Shown: positions 27,339 to 37,645, counted from the stretch's first letter. The stretch is DNA of 64,000 nt from Bacteroidales bacterium (GCA_016715075.1 JADKBK010000010.1:107477-171476), one strand, 5' to 3'. Notes: a model not told the origin generated them from the letters alone. Made by a program: numbers and translations.

Positions 27339-28112
27339 ATGAAGTTAAATAAAGCAGAGCTTAAAGAATTTTTAGACGAAAAGGTTGAACTATATAACCG
27401 GCCTGCTTTCATTGCATCTGATCCTATAAGTATACCTCATCAATTTACGAAAAAACAGGATATAGAAATATCTGGGTTTCTTGCAGCCACGATCGCATGG
27501 GGAAACAGAAAGATGATTCTCAGAAATGCAAACCGGATGATGGAACTGCTCGATCATTCGCCGTACGAATTCATAATGAATTCAAGCAATGATGAAATAG
27601 AAGTGATCGAAAGGTTTGTCCACAGGACTTTCAATTCGACCGATTTGATTTACTTTCTGAAAGCTTTGAAGAATATTTACAGGTACAAGGGTGGCCTTGA
27701 AACCATCTTCAAAGTCCATCAGGCTGCTGATTCACTTCTGCCTGCTATCCATGAGTTCCATAAGGTATTCTTTGAGCTTTCTCATGAAAAAAGAACAGAG
27801 AGACATTTATCTGATCCATTCAAAGGTTCGGCGGCAAAGAAATTGAATATGTATTTACGGTGGATGATAAGGAATGACAACAAGGGTGTTGATTTTGGAA
27901 TATGGAAATCGATATCGCCGTCAACCTTATCTTGTCCACTTGATGTTCATTCAGGTAATGTCGCCAGGAAACTCGGCTTATTGACCCGGAAAATGAATGA
28001 TGCAAAAGCAGTTACAGAATTAGATACTAACCTACGTGAATTGGATAGCAAGGATCCTGTCAAATATGATTTTGCATTATTTGGGTTGGGTGTATTTGAA
28101 GGGTTCAAATAA
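27339..28112 (+). CDS. TIGR02757 (DUF2400) family protein, complete second copy
   Basis: 257 residues, full family length, ending FALFGLGVFEGF as expected. It starts 45 bases after the truncated copy and resembles it throughout the shared region, but is clearly diverged and more AT-rich (for example GFLAATIAWGNRKMILRNANRMMELLDH against GFLTAAFAWGRRDLILRSS). The conserved C-terminal part PLDVHSGNVARKLGLLTR, missing from copy 1, is present. A gene-restoring copy brought in by an element inserted at the conserved LNMYLR site would explain the pair; simple tandem duplication with decay is the alternative. Confidence 0.8.
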   Translation: MKLNKAELKEFLDEKVELYNRPAFIASDPISIPHQFTKKQDIEISGFLAATIAWGNRKMILRNANRMMELLDHSPYEFIMNSSNDEIEVIERFVHRTFNSTDLIYFLKALKNIYRYKGGLETIFKVHQAADSLLPAIHEFHKVFFELSHEKRTERHLSDPFKGSAAKKLNMYLRWMIRNDNKGVDFGIWKSISPSTLSCPLDVHSGNVARKLGLLTRKMNDAKAVTELDTNLRELDSKDPVKYDFALFGLGVFEGFK

Positions 28113-28187
28113 GCTGCTTTCCATCCCATTACCTCACAATCATTTATAAATGCTTACTAATTATTCCCGGTAAATTTTTAAAAACCC

Positions 28188-28218
28188 TTGCTATTTAGAT
28201 TGATTATAAATATTTTTG
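28188..28218 (+). promoter_or_regulatory. Promoter upstream of the orphan structured RNA
   Basis: TTG at 28188-28190 and TATTTTTG at 28211-28218 give a -33/-7 pair of the Bacteroidetes type with 20-base spacing and an exact TAnnTTTG. It points rightwards into a region with no gene for 430 bases but with a strong terminator. Transcription would start near 28225. Confidence 0.5.
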
Positions 28219-28224
28219 TTCCAT

Positions 28225-28386
28225 CATAACGGCGACTTAAGCATTCGCAGGAGTGATGAAAAAGTTGGCGATTGCAATACCCTTTTTAATAGGGAACTAA
28301 CCGCCAACAACTAAAATACAACACAAAGACTATACAGACATCAGTGTCTGGTCAATGTTTCAATTTTGGTTGTTGGCGGTTTTTTT
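28225..28386 (+). ncRNA. Candidate switch-like small RNA or attenuated leader
   Basis: A predicted transcript of about 160 bases runs from the promoter at 28188-28218 to a terminator. The segment CCGCCAACAAC (28301-28311) can pair with the downstream GTTGTTGGCGG (28369-28379) to form the terminator, or seven of its bases can pair with the upstream GTTGGCG (28264-28270), enclosing a small CCCT/AGGG hairpin (28280-28294). The two pairings exclude each other, as in attenuators and riboswitches. No known riboswitch class is recognised, and the next gene starts 260 bases later. It could equally be a free-standing sRNA. Confidence 0.5.
28301..28386 (+). terminator. Intrinsic terminator of the orphan RNA
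   Basis: An 11-bp perfect stem, CCGCCAACAAC (28301-28311) with GTTGTTGGCGG (28369-28379), is followed directly by seven T. The loop is long (57 bases), which is unusual for a simple terminator and leaves room for further structure. Confidence 0.6.
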
Positions 28387-28649
28387 ATTGAGGAAATTGA
28401 AAGAAAATGAGTAGCAATAATTTAATAATGAACGGATTATTGGAAAGATAACAAAATTATACTGGGATGAATACACATATAGGACACCAAGGATCAGGAT
28501 AATAATCCATAAATCATATTCAGATTGCTGCATATGTTAAAGTTGTCTTAAAGTTTGTTAACAAACCGACTTTTCGAAAAGATGGCAATAGGGTATAGAG
28601 TGGATCGAAGATTCCACACAAAAAATAATAGGAAGTAAAGAATAAGAAA

Positions 28650-29602
28650 ATGCAAGACAAAATTTTAAAATTAGAAAAGCATCCATACAACGTGATGCCT
28701 GCGATGACGGCAGAAGAACGCAAAGACGTGATGCTGGACATTAAAACTTATGGTTATGACAGTAACTTTCCGATCATCCTTTATCAGAATATGGTATTGG
28801 ATGGATGGCACCGACAGGAAATCTGTGAGGAACTTCAAGTCGTCCCGGTATATGAAGAATTCAGGGGAAGCGACCTTGAAGCATATGACTTAGTATGGCG
28901 AGCAGCAAACGCAGAAATATCACCAGTAGTCAATGGGCAGTAGCTGCGATGAAAGCACAGCCGATGATGGATGAAATTTTGGCTAAAATCAAAGCAGAAA
29001 AGGCAGAGAAGTTACAAGGCAACCAAAATGCCCGGAAAGAAAAACAAATGGTGGAATCAATTCCACCATCTGATTTACCAAAGAAGGAAAGGGATGAGTC
29101 AAGAAGGTCAAAAGTGCAATTCGCAAAAAGGTGTCACACCAATACCAAGTATATTGAGAAGGCAAAAACATTAGCTCCAGATGTGCTTGAGCAGATAGAA
29201 AATGGAGAAGTATCCATAGGTGAAATCATAAGAGCAGAAAAAACCGAAACGTTAGAATCGCAAAGAAAAAGAATAGAGGCCAAAAAAATTCGGGAAGAAG
29301 CATCTAATGAATCAGCTGATACAACAGTAACAGAAGATGAATGTGTATCCGGAGAACTAACAAAGAGGATGACCGAACTTAGAGTCGAAATCAGTGAAGA
29401 ACTTTTAATAAAATTAAAAGCTTTTGCCAAAGCACAGAATGTCGAAATGAAACACCATGATTGGGATTTGGATTATAAGCAAGTAGCAGCTGACATGCTT
29501 AATATTGCAGTTAATAATCCTCCTTTCAAATATGATAGTAATGCTATGAAGGTTTTCAACGATGAGATTCAGGCACTTAGTAAGAATCAGAGTGAGTCTT
29601 AA
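28650..29602 (+). pseudogene. ParB-like nuclease-domain protein, frameshifted
   Basis: Two overlapping reading frames make one gene. The first (28650-28943) is a ParB/Srx N-terminal domain: EKHPYNVMPAMTAEERKDVM, then IILYQNMVLDGWHRQEICEEL. Near 28895-28930 the frame changes and the second (to 29602) continues with KRRNITSSQWAVAAMKAQ, the expected next stretch of these proteins, then Lys/Glu-rich and helical DNA-binding-like parts. A C-terminal RHH-like section (RMTELRVEISEELLIKLKAFAKA) follows. ParB-like proteins of this sort occur on plasmids, phages and integrative elements. A programmed frameshift cannot be excluded, but other broken genes nearby make mutation or sequence error likelier. 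Confidence 0.65.
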
Positions 29603-29741
29603 AAGTTACGGTGAGGATCGGAATAAAAACAAGATTCAGAGGAAAAATAAAAATAAAAGGATCCGAAGCTCAGGTCTTTATGCGAGGGAAATTTACCCCG
29701 CTCAAGGATGATTCGGAGGCATAGGAAATAAAAGATTTAAT

Positions 29742-30032
29742 ATGAGAACACTTGAAGATGTACTAAATGAAGTAATGAAAATTATTAACACTTCCAATGA
29801 GGTCGAAACAAGGCTTCAGCAATTAAAAGCAACTGGCTACCAGATTGAGTACAACTGGGTAAAAAATGGCGGAATCGGAACAGTATATTTTATGAAAAGA
29901 AAGAAAATATACAGGATTCAGGTAGCTCTGTCCGAGCGATGTGGCAATTATCATAAGGCGTATTGTATAATAATTCCGACAGCATCTGTCTCTCCGCAAC
30001 TGACTGAAACGATTAAGGTCAGAAACATGTAA
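29742..30032 (+). CDS. Hypothetical small protein in mobile region
   Basis: 96 residues, no signal peptide or membrane segment. An N-terminal helix (MRTLEDVLNEVMKIINTSNEVETRLQQL) precedes a beta-rich part with basic residues (GTVYFMKRKKIYRIQVAL). No family is recognised. It lies between the ParB-like gene and two further unknown genes on the same strand, separated by 139 and 77 bases. Confidence 0.5.
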   Translation: MRTLEDVLNEVMKIINTSNEVETRLQQLKATGYQIEYNWVKNGGIGTVYFMKRKKIYRIQVALSERCGNYHKAYCIIIPTASVSPQLTETIKVRNM

Positions 30033-30109
30033 GCCAGCAAAAGGCCGGACATTGATTACAAAGCCAACCTAAATAGAAATAATATGATTCAGAATAAATT
30101 TAAAAGCAC

Positions 30110-30709
30110 ATGGAAAAATTAAAAAAAGAGTATAGAATACTCAAAAGCCAAATTACTGACTGTCAGTCTGTGATAAAAATAATCCAAGATATGGAGGAAA
30201 ACCTGGTCCCAAAAGGCAGAGGGTATACAAACGAGTCAAATATTGATGCACTTAATTATATATACTGTCTTGAAGAGAATCTGGGGATAAAACGTTATTC
30301 AGTGGAAAAACAAATCGTTCAGTGTATTTTAAAGCTGATTGATGAAGGTAAGAGTTTTTATGCTGAATTCGTGCCATATAAATATCCAACTAACACAACT
30401 GACTATATAATCAATAAAAGGTATCTGCTTTGTGAGGATTTTGGTACTTATTACTTGCTGTCAGGTAATAAAATTCCTAATGCTGAAACTTATCTTATAA
30501 ATATAAACAAAGACCCAGTCGAGGCAATTGATTCTTTTCGCGCTGAATGTCGAAGTTTTATTGAGATTCGTAAAAATATTGATAGTCGATTCGACCTATC
30601 TCCGGAAAAACGAGCAAACCTTGAAAAAGTGGAATATAACGATATCCCGAAATTCGATGAGATAATTAAAAAATTCAGCAAAGCCAATGGCTGTCATCCC
30701 ATTGTATGA
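30110..30709 (+). CDS. Hypothetical protein in mobile region
   Basis: 199 residues, soluble, with an N-terminal helical region (KKEYRILKSQITDCQSVIKIIQD) and a Tyr-rich central region (CEDFGTYYLLSGNKIPNAETY). It is AT-rich and has no recognised domain. It is followed by another unknown gene after 33 bases, and the two probably form a unit. Confidence 0.55.
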   Translation: MEKLKKEYRILKSQITDCQSVIKIIQDMEENLVPKGRGYTNESNIDALNYIYCLEENLGIKRYSVEKQIVQCILKLIDEGKSFYAEFVPYKYPTNTTDYIINKRYLLCEDFGTYYLLSGNKIPNAETYLININKDPVEAIDSFRAECRSFIEIRKNIDSRFDLSPEKRANLEKVEYNDIPKFDEIIKKFSKANGCHPIV

Positions 30710-30742
30710 TATTTGCAAAAATTACAATCACAATATTATTAT

Positions 30743-31648
30743 ATGATTATGAAAATACAGTTATTACAAAAACAGACCGGTAAAGTTGCAAGCCAAGTAT
30801 TAAAAAAACTCAATGCAGTTCCAGATCTAAATAAGCTTATGGGTGCAAAAAAAGAAGAAGAATTACAAGACAAATCTACATTGAGTTCTTTCAAACAGCG
30901 AACCAAAACTGTAGAATACTATTTTGACGACATTCACGAAGTTTACAAGACATTGGCTAAAGATATGGATGAAGACACGCGAATAGTGAAAATATTATAT
31001 CGAAACTTTGAAATCCACAAAACATTCCATGTAGAGAGCGATGAATTTGGGTGCTTCCTGGAAGCATATGTTCATGAGAATGGCTTTAGACAATACTTTG
31101 CGTCGTGTTATAGTCCAGAGGAACTTATCAGGTGCATCCAAAGATATCGACCAGTTATTAATTTATCAGAGGAAAAGATTGACAAAATTATCGGCCTCGG
31201 AAATGAATATTGTTATAATGGCGAAATTAGTATGGATGTAGAGCAATCTTTAATAGTGATGTTGCATATCGCACATTTATTCAAATTGCATATGGACTAC
31301 CAAAGGCAATGGTATAAAATACACAAAGACAGATTGAATAGGGAGATCGAACAATTTAAGGCTGAACATGGCATAAGGGACTTTTTAGATGAGAATGAAT
31401 GGAAGCAAAAGCATGGCGAATTGCAATATCATTTTTGTATTCCGAAATTGTTATTGCAGACAATATATTCATTGAACGGTTCGTACTTTAATATTAATGT
31501 ATGGCACCAAGACTATGAGGAAGCATTTGATACTATATTTGTGGACATGCCATTAGGCAGAGACTTTGATATCGCAATTATAAAATTTTTGCTATTGCCC
31601 TTGTATAACAGTAACCATAAAACAAATTTCAGAATTCAAGACGAATAG
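30743..31648 (+). CDS. Hypothetical protein upstream of restriction system
   Basis: About 301 residues from the ATG at 30743 (MIMKIQLLQKQTGKVASQVL); a TTG at 30713 is possible. Soluble, with a charged helical N-terminus and a central Tyr/His-rich region (LFKLHMDYQRQWYKIHKDRLNREIEQFK). It shares weak resemblance in composition, but no recognised domain, with the gene before it. It ends 217 bases before the type IIG restriction gene. The position beside restriction-modification suggests, but does not show, a defence role. Confidence 0.55.
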   Translation: MIMKIQLLQKQTGKVASQVLKKLNAVPDLNKLMGAKKEEELQDKSTLSSFKQRTKTVEYYFDDIHEVYKTLAKDMDEDTRIVKILYRNFEIHKTFHVESDEFGCFLEAYVHENGFRQYFASCYSPEELIRCIQRYRPVINLSEEKIDKIIGLGNEYCYNGEISMDVEQSLIVMLHIAHLFKLHMDYQRQWYKIHKDRLNREIEQFKAEHGIRDFLDENEWKQKHGELQYHFCIPKLLLQTIYSLNGSYFNINVWHQDYEEAFDTIFVDMPLGRDFDIAIIKFLLLPLYNSNHKTNFRIQDE

Positions 31649-31865
31649 CAGGATTAAATCATGAGATTTTTGAGGGCGGTATGTGTATATTAAACAGATG
31701 TCCGGTTCTCCTTAATTTCCCTTATTTTTTCATAATCTTAAGGGCATATGCAAACCTATATGATCCTTCTTCTCTATAGTCTACAAGGATAATTGACTCA
31801 ATCCAACCTCAGGATGTGTTATATCGTTTGGTTTTGATTAAATTTGTTTATAACTGATTTGACTT

Positions 31866-34823
31866 ATGATAGATAAATCAACAGCCTGGAAACGAATAAA
31901 TGAACTCGTTTACCGATTTGGGGATCAGTATGATTCCTATATGCTCGCAGGTTATAATGAAACAATGACAAGGCGTGATTTTATCGACCCATTCTTCAAG
32001 TCCCTTGGTTGGGATATCGATAATGAAGAGGGGTATGCTGAAGCCTACAGAGAGGTAATCCATGAAGACAAGCTAAATATAGGCGGTGCTACCAAAGCTC
32101 CGGATTACTCTTTCAGGCTGGTTGGAGGGAAACGTTTATTTTTTGTTGAAGCAAAAAAGCCAAGTGTAATTGTAAAAGAGGATATACATCCCTCGTATCA
32201 GGTGAGAAGATATGGATGGAGTGCAAAGCATCCCATTAGTATCATTACGGATTTTGAAGAGTTTGCGATATATGATTGCACAACGAAACCTGATCCCCGT
32301 GACAAACCGTCTGTCGCAAGAATAAAATATCTGACCTTCCGCGATTACCAGAAGGAGTTTGATTTTATATGGGAAACATTCAGCAAGGAACATGTATTAA
32401 GGGGAAGTTTCGATAAGTTTATTCAAAGTGACACTCATAAAAAAGGAACTGCTTCAGTTGACAAGGAGTTTCTCGAATCACTCGATAAATGGAGGACATA
32501 TCTTGCCGTAAACATTTCTTGGAACAATAAAAACCTGACAGAAGACGAAATAAATTTTGCTGTTCAACAAACCATCGACCGGATTATTTTTCTCAAGAAT
32601 TGCAGAAGACAGGCATATAGAACCATATGGAGTCTAAAGCATCCTTTAAATCACGGGCAATTTTATGCCAACCTGTTCGATGTATTTCATAAAGCCGATG
32701 ACAAATATAATTCAGGCTTGTTTGATCTGAAAAAAGACAGGATCAGTAAGTCTTTGATTATTGAGAACAAGGTTATTAAAACTATTATCAATGAACTCTA
32801 TTATCCCGAATGTCCATATGAATTTTCTGTGCTGCCGGTGGAAATCCTTGGGAGTGTTTACGAACAGTTTCTGGGTAAGATAATAAGAATAACCCCTGCC
32901 CATCATGCCAAAATCGAAGAAAAACCAGAGGTTAAGAAGGCCGGTGGTGTCTACTATACCCCACAGTATATTGTCGATTATATTATAAAGAATACGGTAG
33001 GAAAGCTTATTGAAGGAAAAACACCTGCAGAAATATCTCCATTGAAAGTTGTAGATCCTGCATGTGGCAGCGGAAGTTTTTAATTGGTGCTTTTCAATAC
33101 CTGCTTGATTACCATAAAAACTATTACAGTAACAGCGGAAAACCATCTAAAGGCAACAAGAATAGCACCATGACTCCTGATGGACAACTTTCAACTGCTG
33201 AAAAAAAACGGATACTGCTTAACAATATTTATGGCGTTGACATTGATTATAATGCGGTAGAAGTTACCAAACTTAGCTTATTATTGAAATGCATGGAAGG
33301 TGAGACGGAGGCATCAATAAACCAACAATTTAAACTCTTTAATGAAAGAATACTACCAACACTTGATGATAACATTAAAAGTGGTAACAGTCTTATCGAT
33401 ACAGATTACTACGATAACCAACTTGACTTTGGTGATGAAAAGATAATTAAGCCATTCAGCTGGAAGAATTCTTTTCCAGAAGTGTTCAAGCAGGGTGGTT
33501 TTGATGTCGTAGTCGGTAATCCACCATATGTCAGACAGGAACTACTTGGTTCTCAGAAGGACTATTTCCAGGGACACTACCAAGTCTTTCATGGGATGGC
33601 AGACCTTTACAGTTACTTCATTGAACGAAGCCTAAAACTGCTTAATAATATTGGTTTATACGGTGTAATAGTAGCTAATAAATGGATGCGTGCAAATTAC
33701 GGAGAACCATTACGCAGGTTTTTAAAAGCACATACCCTTTATGAAATTATTATCAATTTTGGAGATCTTCCTGTTTTTGAAACCGCACTACGTATCCTGC
33801 ATAATTATTGCAGGGAACCGAGGGAAGGAAATTGGTCCGATCAAACTTACGCTGGCAAAAACATTAAAGTTTAATTCACTCCATGAGTATGTAGAGCAGT
33901 CCCAAAAGAGGTTAAACAAGGAATCATTAAATGATGAAGGTTGGAGTCTGTTTGATGGAAATGCACAACAACTGTTTACGAAAATTCAACAAAAAGGTAT
34001 CCCATTAAAAGCTTACGTCAAAGGGAAGATCCTTTACGGAATTAAGACTGGTCTCAATGAAGCATTCGTAATTGATCAATTTACTAAAGCAAAATTAGTT
34101 GCAGAAGATCCAAGGAGTGTTGAAATATTAAGACCATTTCTATCTGGAAAAGATTTGAAAAGATACCGCGCATTGTCCACAAACAAGTATTTTATTTTAT
34201 TCCCCAAAGGATTTACAAAAGAAAGAGGACGAAATCCAAAAGATGCCTGGAAATGGGTGCAGGAAAATTATTCTGCAATTGCCAAGTACATCGAACCATT
34301 TGAATGTAAAGCAAAGAAAAGGTATGATAAGGGCGATTACTGGTGGGAATTAAGAGCTTGCGATTATTATTCTGAATTTGAAAAATCAAAAATTATTCTG
34401 CCTGATATTGCACTAAGAATGCAGGCGACCTATGATAATGGGAATCATTATTCAGTAAACACAACATACATTATTCCGTCTGATGATAAGTATCTTCTTG
34501 GCATACTGAATTCAAGTCTTGTTAATTATTATTTTTCGAATATCTGCAGTTCAATACGTGGTGGGTACCTGAGGTTCATACGTCAGTACCTTGAAACAAT
34601 CCCTATAGCCGAGTCTTCAGAAAATGGAGAGAAAATGGTGCAGTTTGTGGATATGATGCTCCAGCTAAACAGGGATCTCGAAAACACAAAACTCTCTTCA
34701 CAAAAGGACCAGATAAGTGCCAGGATCAATCATTATGACAATAAAATTAATGAGCTTGTTTACCAGATTTATGGGTTGACGGAGGAAGAGATTGGGATAG
34801 TGGAGGCCATTATAAAATCTTAA
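31866..34823 (+). pseudogene. Type IIG (Eco57I-like) restriction-modification enzyme, frameshifted
   Basis: One gene of about 985 codons is split into three frames: 31866-33083, 33062-33874 and 33741-34823. The N-terminus holds a PD-(D/E)XK-type nuclease (APDYSFRLVGGKRLFFVEAKKP). The methylase follows with motif I VVDPACGSGSF at the first break and motif IV VVGNPPYVRQE. The C-terminal part is a TaqI-like specificity domain (YFILFPKGFTKERG, SSLVNYYFSNICSSIRGGYLRF). The first break is explained by one missing T in the run at 33079-33083, since one more T restores SFLIGAFQYLLDYH. The second, near 33785, fits two lost bases. If the breaks are real the enzyme is dead. Confidence 0.8.
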
Positions 34824-34914
34824 TTATATAATTATCTCAAATATTAAAAAGACCGGAGCATATAGCACCGGTCAAATTTGTAACTGTAAAAACTCTTTTT
34901 TTGGTTGAACTAAG

Positions 34915-35479
34915 TCAATTGCAATACTTTTCCATGAGTTTTTCAAATCGCCTTAATGCAGGATAATATGGCTCATAGCCCATCTCCTGTGCAAGCCAAT
35001 CATGATAGGGTTTGTTGAAAATATACATATATTCCATTATATCAAATTCGTTGTAGATTATTTCAGAATTCGGAGTCCACTTTAAAAACCTCCGAATCCC
35101 CATTTAAAGCATCATAATAGTGATGTTCTACAGTGATATTTGGTGATTCCTCTCTTAGCATGTAATCAATTATGGATTGAATATATCGGCATATTGTCAC
35201 AATCCATATTGCATTTGGGCACCATGCAGTATCATAAATAACATAAAGTTTTTCATTGTCATTTACATTGATTGAGGAGTTGAACATATCCCATTTTGTA
35301 CCCCATGCAGCTCTACGCCAGGCTATATCAAAGTTATCTTTTGGAGGTGGTAATAATTTGCTCATCGTAATCGATGTTGTTCCGCTGTTATCCGCAACAA
35401 GCAAAACCTCTTTGATTCGTTGCATTACTATTTCATCATCTGATTGAATCGTTAGTTTATTTGTTACATAATTTGGCAT
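34915..35479 (-). pseudogene. YubB/DUF1281-type ferredoxin-fold plasmid protein, frameshifted
   Basis: The start MPNYVTNKLTI at 35479 and the motif WRRAAWGTKWDMFNS are hallmarks of the DUF1281/YubB C-terminal ferredoxin-like family found on plasmids and conjugative elements. The reading frame breaks near 35070-35100; the other frame continues with FLKWTPNSEIIYNEFD and ends at 34915. Restoring one G and one T at adjacent runs would join them. Function is unknown. It is the distal gene of a minus-strand block of four. Confidence 0.6.
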
Positions 35480-35516
35480 TTCTTTAATTGTTAATAATAT
35501 TATTTTTAGAAATGAA

Positions 35517-35987
35517 TTAACTTCCTGAATCAAAAACCTGGCTTATTGTTAATTCATTAATGTCATTTATTTCTGTGTAAATATTCCGGCAAGTTTTCTG
35601 AAGCTCCGGATCAGTATCGATTATATTAAGAAAGGACATAACTAACCGGTCATTTATATCGATGTATCGCATTCGTATTATTTCATTTATTTCTTTGACA
35701 AAAGAATAAACATCATTTATTTCTGTATATGATGGATATTGCTTCGCAGCTAAAAATGTCAAAAAGAAAAAGAATAATCTTTCAAATTCTGCCAGCGTGA
35801 CAGGAAAATAGTACAAATATTCACAGTAATAATGCTTAATTAAACCATAGTTTCCCTTGTCAAATAGTATGGACTTGTAATCTTGATTTCGTTCATGAGA
35901 TTCAAGAAGGGAAAAATCATAGACAGGCCTGTTTTTAAGATTTTTCCATCAGGAGTCGTTAAATCCTGATGACCATTACTTCTTCAT
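35517..35987 (-). pseudogene. Unknown mobile-element gene, frameshifted near the start
   Basis: The ATG at 35985-35987 overlaps the stop of the upstream gene (ATGA), but the frame meets a stop after three codons. A shifted frame gives NGHQDLTTPDGKILK, and a further shift gives NRPVYDFSLLESHERNQDY, running without a stop into LYYFPVTLAEFERLFFFFL and on to 35517. So this is one gene of about 155 codons with at least two indels. The product has no recognised domain. The overlap with its neighbour shows it belonged to a compact operon. Confidence 0.5.
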
Positions 35988-36331
35988 TCTCTCCTGCTTT
36001 CCTCATTTATAAAGTCATTCATAATACTGATAGTTTCTCTTGTAGTTTTATCGTCATCGTTGTTATTCACTATTTCGTTTATTCTTGCTTTAATTTTCCA
36101 ATCTATTATTTCAGCCGGAGTGCAATGTTTTATCATTGCCCTGCCAAGCTGGAAACCTAAGCTTTTACTGAATGTGGTAAAGCCAAAATTATTGTTGAAT
36201 TCAAAAATCCTTACTTCCAATTCCTTGTTTTTTAAAACGGAATTGAGAATCTTCATTGTTAATTCATCCGTGCAGAAATTTCTCATTTCATCTGCAGCTC
36301 TTGTTATGTGTCCTTCCCATATACTTTTCAT
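35984..36331 (-). CDS. Hypothetical small protein, mobile-element operon
   Basis: 115 residues, soluble, largely helical and charged (MKSIWEGHITRAADEMRNFC, then KARINEIVNNNDDDKTTRET). No domain is recognised. Its stop overlaps the next start by ATGA, and it is 83 bases downstream of the 193-residue gene on the same strand, consistent with an operon of element-encoded accessory genes. Confidence 0.5.
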   Translation of the reverse strand: MKSIWEGHITRAADEMRNFCTDELTMKILNSVLKNKELEVRIFEFNNNFGFTTFSKSLGFQLGRAMIKHCTPAEIIDWKIKARINEIVNNNDDDKTTRETISIMNDFINEESRRE

Positions 36332-36414
36332 AATTAAATATTTTATATTTTGGACTGAATCTGAATATCAGAAGATCAATCCTGTTATTTATTGGCTTTT
36401 GGAGAAAATCTCTT

Positions 36415-36996
36415 TCAGACGGCTTTTTCCTTCTTTGGCTGTTTCTCCTCGTAGCCTACAATCACTTGCGAAGTGTATCTTTTGGTTGCTGTGAATTTGT
36501 GTTCATCATTTTCCCATGTAATTGTGTAGTAAGATTTAAAGCCATCTGACTCCTTCTTATCATTTAAGAAATCAAATACCACTCCTTCGTCAGTGTCCTC
36601 CCTGACAATATCAAGACGATTTAGGTATCGGTCGATATGTTCCTTGAATCTGTCTATTAATGAATTATACACGTAATCATTAATGACAGGAAAGAGGATT
36701 TGATAATGTGGTGCCATATTCACCACATCAACCTTACCATTTTTAATTATAGAGGTGAATTCAATACAATCTTCGAAATCATCATCTGTCCATGTTACAC
36801 CTGTAAAAGTTACGTCCGGATGTTGTTTGGATAATTCTACTATTGCATCATTTAAATATTCTTTGCGGCAGAGATAAGTAGTTTCTCCATTCTCTATGCC
36901 CAAGATAAAATCTGCCCATTCCTGGTTAAAAGTACTTCCTGATGATATGATGTCAGGATTCGTACATGATACTTTTGTTCCTCTCTTATATCCCAT
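36415..36996 (-). CDS. Hypothetical acidic protein, mobile-element operon
   Basis: 193 residues, acidic, no membrane segment. A central stretch, DVTFTGVTWTDDDFEDCIEFT, resembles acidic surfaces of plasmid accessory proteins but no family can be named. The C-terminus is basic (KQPKKEKAV). It is the second gene of the leftward block headed by a small RHH-like regulator at 37157. Confidence 0.5.
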   Translation of the reverse strand: MGYKRGTKVSCTNPDIISSGSTFNQEWADFILGIENGETTYLCRKEYLNDAIVELSKQHPDVTFTGVTWTDDDFEDCIEFTSIIKNGKVDVVNMAPHYQILFPVINDYVYNSLIDRFKEHIDRYLNRLDIVREDTDEGVVFDFLNDKKESDGFKSYYTITWENDEHKFTATKRYTSQVIVGYEEKQPKKEKAV

Positions 36997-37001
36997 GACT
37001 T

Positions 37002-37157
37002 TTAATTTTTAATGATATTATTATTTATTGCTTGCTGAATCAACTGACGTATATATGTTGATACCCTTAAGTAGGAGTTGTCAGCATTCTGTTTAATCTT
37101 ATTGTAAAGGGTAAGATCAACCCACATGTTAATTCGTTTAAAATCTTTATTTCTCAT
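37002..37157 (-). CDS. Small ribbon-helix-helix-type DNA-binding protein
   Basis: About 51 residues from the ATG at 37157 (MRNKDFKRINMWVDLTLYNKI); a longer reading upstream is Cys-rich and unlikely. A basic beta strand followed by two helices (YLRVSTYIRQLIQQAINNNI) fits the RHH/CopG/MobC pattern. It lies at the head of the minus-strand block and diverges from another RHH-type gene at 37441. The 283-base gap between them is AT-rich and probably holds the control region. Confidence 0.5.
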   Translation of the reverse strand: MRNKDFKRINMWVDLTLYNKIKQNADNSYLRVSTYIRQLIQQAINNNIIKN

Positions 37158-37440
37158 TGGTTTAAATTTTTTAACTGCTTCAATTATTTTCTTATAAATA
37201 GAAAAATGCGAGCAAAAGGTATAACAATGACACAGTTTGGATAAATATATCACAAACACATCTCCTTATGTGGCACAATATCTGTCAATTACATCACTAA
37301 AATATTTTCATTTAAAAAAAATATCTATCGTATTCGTATAAAATTCCTACTCTAACAAGTCGGTACTGTTTCACGATGTATTACGAAAAATTATGGGTCA
37401 TGTTTAAAAATTGCATCAGATCGAGTATTTATTGAAAAGG

Positions 37441-37638
37441 ATGTATGACATGAAAAATGAAAATGAGATAAAAGAGGTAAGACTGGATAGAATTATAACT
37501 ATTCGTCTGACTGGCGATGACTATAATGCATTATTGAATCTGAGTAGAGCCAGAGGATCAGATGTTTCTAAAGTTATCAGAACATTGACGACGCCAATAG
37601 TGAACTTGACCCAAAAAAATAACAGCAAAAGCAAATAG
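37441..37638 (+). CDS. Small ribbon-helix-helix-type regulator
   Basis: About 65 residues from the ATG at 37441 (a second ATG at 37450 is also possible). The strand ITIRLTGDDYNALLNLSRARGSDVSKVIR fits a ribbon-helix-helix domain (strand, helix, turn, helix). It sits directly upstream of the Rep gene, the usual place for a copy-control or relaxosome accessory protein. Confidence 0.5.
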   Translation: MYDMKNENEIKEVRLDRIITIRLTGDDYNALLNLSRARGSDVSKVIRTLTTPIVNLTQKNNSKSK

Positions 37639-37645
37639 CAATGGA

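Noticed and set aside
28650..29602. Programmed frameshift in the ParB-like gene
   Set aside because: No slippery heptamer with downstream structure was found at the overlap, and unprogrammed breaks are common in the region.
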